A DNA stretch of 5,387 nt, taken from assembly GCA_946534455.1 (NCBI GenBank), contig CAMNCR010000202.1, forward strand, positions 1 to 5,387. The letters are read 5' to 3'. Positions 5,199 through 5,387 of the stretch are shown piece by piece; within the stretch, counting starts at the first letter, position 1; the number at the start of each line of letters is the position of its first letter. The notes under the pieces were generated by a model. It searched no databases. It saw nothing but the letters and a program-made list of their open reading frames with translations, and had not been told where the DNA came from. A program made the position numbers and the translations under genes. The stretch is from an uncultured Clostridia bacterium. GTDB taxonomy: Bacteria; Bacillota; Clostridia; Christensenellales; Aristaeellaceae.

Positions 5199-5387
5199 TC
5201 ATGCGCTTCTGCCGGTTTCACTGGCAATAAAGGAATAATACTGCTCCAGCTTCGTCTGGCAGTTCAGGAACACCAGCAGCATGCCCGGATCAAACTGGGT
5301 CCCCATGCCCCCGATCATGATCCCGGCCGCCTGTTCAAAGCTCATGGGCTCCTTGTACACGCGCCGGCTCACCAGCGCGTCATACAC
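5199..5387 (-). CDS. C-terminal end of an HD-GYP domain protein (partial)
   Basis: The last 62 residues of a minus-strand protein are visible; its start lies beyond the right edge. The sequence VYDALVSRRVYKEP, then SFEQA, then GTQFDP matches the end of HD-GYP domains, which usually read DxYDALTSxRxYK followed by a GxQFDP segment. HD-GYP proteins are metal-dependent phosphodiesterases that open cyclic di-GMP, and a subgroup acts on 3'3'-cGAMP. The HD and GYP catalytic motifs lie outside the window, so activity cannot be judged. The first visible codon, GTG, is an internal Val and not a start, since the family motif continues across it. About 30 residues follow GTQFDP. The gene converges with the sensor-cyclase gene, and no clear terminator is seen in the 33-base gap (5166-5198). 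Confidence 0.85.
   Translation of the reverse strand: MYDALVSRRVYKEPMSFEQAAGIMIGGMGTQFDPGMLLVFLNCQTKLEQYYSFIASETGRSA

Noticed and set aside
5385..5387. GTG at the right edge as the start of the last gene
   Set aside because: The HD-GYP family motif (DxYDALxS) spans this codon, so it is an internal Val of a protein cut by the window edge.

Overview
The window looks like ordinary chromosome from a high-GC member of the Bacillota, probably class Clostridia (gut or rumen type). The reasons are strong purine-rich ribosome binding sites (GGAAGGAG, GGAGGG), sigma-A-like promoters with TATAAT-type -10 boxes, GC-rich third codon positions, a YkvA-like DUF1232 protein, and a cytoplasmic LacI-type sensor fused to a GGDEF domain, an architecture I associate with Clostridia. 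This taxonomic reading is an inference. No phage, transposon, CRISPR or RNA gene was seen.

Layout, left to right. Four complete genes lie on the minus strand: a 5'(3')-deoxyribonucleotidase-like HAD phosphatase (58-627), a DUF1232 protein (807-1196), an exported family-3 solute-binding protein very similar to the enzyme cyclohexadienyl dehydratase PheC (1367-2215), and a cytoplasmic CE1-like esterase (2295-3137). A 144-bp divergent region (3138-3281) carries two facing promoters and an operator-like dyad. On the plus strand follows a 627-residue protein with a LacI-type sensor domain, a GAF-like middle and a GGDEF domain (3282-5165). It converges on the 3' end of a minus-strand gene whose product ends as HD-GYP phosphodiesterases do (5199-5387, cut by the window edge). 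A few bases of a further minus-strand gene may begin at the left edge.

How the genes may work together. The two right-hand genes are a candidate cyclic-dinucleotide pair: one makes the signal under control of a small-molecule (probably sugar) sensor, the other degrades it. The esterase and the PheC-like protein are probably co-transcribed, away from the cyclase, from the shared divergent region. The phosphatase and DUF1232 genes each appear to have their own promoter, and intrinsic terminators follow the DUF1232 and PheC-like genes.

Most interesting points: (1) the GGDEF domain has intact catalytic and inhibitory motifs, but the Asp that reads the guanine base is Asn, at the position that sets base choice in hybrid (cGAMP-making) GGDEF enzymes; (2) the solute-binding protein keeps the PheC catalytic Glu and has no transporter genes beside it in the window, so it may be an exported enzyme; (3) a 16-bp dyad sits between the divergent promoters; (4) a plus-strand terminator-like hairpin has no plus-strand gene before it.
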